Assembly (NCBI RefSeq): GCF_001039355.2
Contig: NW_019775746.1
Location: forward strand, 547,771-611,770
DNA from: Lingula anatina
Lineage: Eukaryota; Brachiopoda; Lingulata; Lingulida; Lingulidae
DNA: 64,000 nucleotides
Direction: 5' to 3'
A program made the translations under genes and the position numbers. Of the stretch, positions 63,401 to 64,000 are shown piece after piece (positions within the stretch are counted from its first letter, which is position 1; every line of letters starts with the position of its first letter). The notes beneath the pieces are model-generated. The model saw only the letters and a list, made by a program, of their open reading frames with translations. It was not told where the DNA came from and searched no databases.

Positions 63401-64000
63401 GTGAGACTCCCCACGGGGATATATCGATCTAAATGTCTGGGAATACGCCCTAAAATACTGCTCATTATCATGTTCTAAGACCATTCTAGTTGGACTATTT
63501 AAATTTCGTTTTTTTCTCAATAACTGGCATTTTTCAATTGTAATTTTAAATTCTCATGGGTTGAAGCCCTGTGCCAGATGGATTTTTGTATGTCCACAGT
63601 AATTGAAAAACAGTATAAATGGTAGTGATCATATGCTACTAAGCATATTGCGTAAAACTGAGAAAAACATTTTTTTGCGCTTTCATTATTAACTGGTTAA
63701 CGTTCATCACTTAAAGACAGTTTTAAATTAATTGGTTCTATCTGTTTTGTTAGTTATGCATCTATACCTTTGTCAGCTTTGTTGTATTGTTATCTTATGT
63801 CTTCAGTTTTATTATTTATTATTCTTGATAAATTACATGTTGAAGTGGTAGAAATGGAAGTGAACAGATTTTTAACTTAAATCATTACAAATTGTGCTAG
63901 CACATGTTTAGGGTGTACCCTGTAATGATGATACTTCATAACAGTTTTCATTTTAAGGATAAATATGCCCTTTGAGATTTTAGGCAGCAAATCAGGGTGC
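48455..64000 (+). CDS. DGAT1: Diacylglycerol O-acyltransferase 1 (5' part; continues beyond the window)
   Basis: ER membrane MBOAT enzyme that joins a fatty acyl-CoA to diacylglycerol to make triacylglycerol. Exons in phase: 48455-48555 (duplicate 51352-51452), 53781-53868, 58516-58556, 59054-59139, 59408-59460, 60023-60125, then 61161-61316 or 61740-61889, 62399-62464, 62968-63071. All introns are GT-AG. These encode about 266 residues: a short basic/acidic N-terminus ([18 protein letters not shown]), then [49 protein letters not shown], several hydrophobic helices, and [21 protein letters not shown]. The last motif is diagnostic for DGAT1 and absent from the sterol acyltransferases. The catalytic His/Asn part lies beyond 64000. 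The N-terminal tail (about 34 residues before TDSLF) is shorter than in mammals. Translation start: ATG at 48455 directly before the first donor; no other in-frame start is evident. Confidence 0.95.
48891..49268 (+). CDS. Unidentified 125-codon frame in DGAT1 intron 1 (copy 1)
   Basis: An ATG in good context (GAAATGG) opens a 125-codon frame, [17 protein letters not shown] to KRKDV. It is hydrophilic and charged, with a WW-containing stretch ([13 protein letters not shown]). I recognise no family. The second copy at 51788-52165 is also intact. The two differ by six substitutions by my reading, four of them changing a residue, so there is no sign of protein-level constraint. An opposite-strand frame is also open. 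It may be an unannotated small gene, an alternative DGAT1 transcript end, or chance. Confidence 0.28.
   Translation: MVAETELLDAQERIGDTYESASKENISDKANNDFSVQYRNRKIAKVGDIIARKAHDAGHNGEIKSNVLHRKCQEHDAAAVKKAIITDYDNEVERKPLTPGLKEKLFSWWHAPEYVMEQGVKRKDV
50732..50732. other. Single-base assembly N
   Basis: The lone N marks the exact joint between the two copies of the 2.9-kb block; see the duplication entry. Confidence 0.99.
51352..51452 (+). CDS. DGAT1: Second copy of DGAT1 exon 1
   Basis: Identical over 101 coding bases to 48455-48555, with the same donor (CC|GTAAGTA). If the duplication is an assembly artefact, this is simply the other allele. If it is real, the gene would have two equivalent first exons and promoters, and this one is nearer to exon 2. 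Confidence 0.9.
51788..52165 (+). CDS. Unidentified 125-codon frame in DGAT1 intron 1 (copy 2)
   Basis: The second copy of the frame at 48891, with K/R, Y/H, I/V and L/F changes and two silent changes. Same remarks apply. Confidence 0.25.
   Translation: MVAETELLDAQERIGDTYESASKENISDRANNDFSVQHRNRKIAKVGDIVARKAHDAGHNGEIKSNVLHRKCQEHDAAAVKKAIITDYDNEVERKPLTPGLKEKFFSWWHAPEYVMEQGVKRKDV
54672..54709 (+). repeat. 19-bp perfect tandem duplication in DGAT1 intron 2
   Basis: CGTGATAGTATCCCATGGT occurs twice in succession with no mismatch. It is a recent small duplication without apparent effect, 4 kb from the next exon. Confidence 0.9.
61161..61316 (+). CDS. DGAT1: DGAT1 alternative exon 7A
   Basis: This exon enters in phase 1 and leaves in phase 1 (156 nt). 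It encodes [19 protein letters not shown], a membrane helix, then [16 protein letters not shown] and a strongly basic loop ending [10 protein letters not shown]. It is one of two tandem versions of the same exon; the human counterpart covers AHTILFLKLFSYRDVNSWC. A second acceptor-like CAG 9 nt inside (TTTTCTCAG) could shorten it in frame by three residues; the longer form is preferred because exon 7B needs the equivalent site. Confidence 0.9.
61740..61889 (+). CDS. DGAT1: DGAT1 alternative exon 7B
   Basis: 150 nt, same entry and exit phases as 7A. It encodes [19 protein letters not shown], then [17 protein letters not shown] and a mildly acidic loop ending [13 protein letters not shown]. The first 27 residues match 7A at 23 positions. 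The codons differ at most silent sites, and one Ser uses AGT where 7A uses TCA, so the copy is old and kept by protein-level selection. It is separated from 7A by a 423-nt intron with its own acceptor (GATTTAG) and donor (G|GTAGGT). Joining 7A to 7B would stay in frame but insert an extra helix, so one is expected per transcript. Confidence 0.9.
62756..62930. mobile_element. 175-bp MITE with about 45-bp inverted repeats in DGAT1 intron 8
   Basis: The left arm CATTCAGAACAGTGGACT then AGTCTG and GGTCAAATATGG is mirrored by CCATATTTGACCTGCAGACT and AGTCCACTGTTCGGAATG on the right. The arms make up half of the element, leaving a short loop of about 80 bp. It has no coding capacity. It sits only 37 bp upstream of exon 9 (62968), close to the branch-point and pyrimidine tract zone. 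Confidence 0.85.
63072..64000 (+). other. DGAT1 intron 9 (incomplete) at the window edge
   Basis: After the exon-9 donor ATG|GTACGC no further DGAT1 exon is visible before the edge. The next expected peptide (the FFTQLQVGLIQQW-like region) is absent. The interval contains MITE copy 3 and otherwise AT-rich sequence. Confidence 0.7.
63236..63452. mobile_element. MITE copy 3, TAGATCGATCTA family, in DGAT1 intron 9
   Basis: It begins GACCCCATTCCCAGAG and TTAGATCGATCC, and ends TATCGATCTAAATGTCTGGG and AATACGCCC. The interior is nearly the same as copy 1 at 38748 (GTTAATTACCCCCTTACAG, AGTAGGCGGGACGGACAT, TTAAGCCGGATTATCTGACA). TAA flanks both ends, a candidate 3-bp or TA target duplication. Confidence 0.88.

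Noticed and set aside
48455-64000. Sterol O-acyltransferase (SOAT) instead of DGAT1
   Set aside because: [16 protein letters not shown] and the TDSLFS-SGF-NFRG-LN start are DGAT1 signatures; SOAT has a different motif at this position.

Overview
The window is an AT-rich stretch of animal nuclear genome, not bacterial. It has spliced genes with GT-AG introns, long microsatellites, nested transposons, assembly gaps and long gene-free tracts. The three identifiable genes (TMPPE, an H3 histone, DGAT1) are metazoan. The repeat content, roughly 1-2% difference between two apparent haplotype copies, and the gene sequences suggest a marine invertebrate. I cannot fix the phylum from sequence alone. 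Layout: positions 1 to about 34.8 kb hold no gene I can identify. This part carries microsatellites, a degenerate minisatellite (5529-5870), a small TIR element (29073-29418), a 405-base N gap (12941-13345), a CpG-richer stretch (10.5-12.4 kb), several complex low-repeat islands that could be regulatory, and two speculative minus-strand first exons (10569-10670, 16222-16371). From 34.8 to 38.7 kb lies a nest of transposons: a foldback-like element with long inverted arms and a candidate 9-bp target duplication. Inside it is a decayed LINE reverse transcriptase, and inside that a 223-bp MITE whose TTA duplication is exact. From 38.7 to 64 kb is the gene-bearing part. TMPPE (minus strand, five coding exons, 39985-43983) stands head to head with an intron-containing histone H3 gene (plus strand, 45026-46289). 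DGAT1 (plus strand) then begins at 48455 and runs off the right edge. TMPPE is an ER/secretory-type membrane metallophosphoesterase, the H3 is a nucleosome core protein and DGAT1 makes triacylglycerol at the ER. I see no pathway linking them; they are neighbours only. Main discoveries: (1) DGAT1 contains two tandem alternative versions of one internal exon (61161-61316 and 61740-61889). They have the same phase, a near-identical transmembrane part but different loops, and are diverged at most synonymous positions, so they are old and likely mutually exclusive. (2) The histone is an H3 of replacement-gene architecture (two introns, AATAAA signal) that carries an S-A-V-L patch, A31, I71 and A96 instead of the H3.3 residues. 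(3) The 2.9-kb block carrying DGAT1 exon 1 is present twice around a single N, most likely an unmerged haplotype overlap. (4) Transposons are nested three deep, with diagnostic target-site duplications. (5) A TAGATCGATCTA-ended MITE family occurs three times, twice inside introns.
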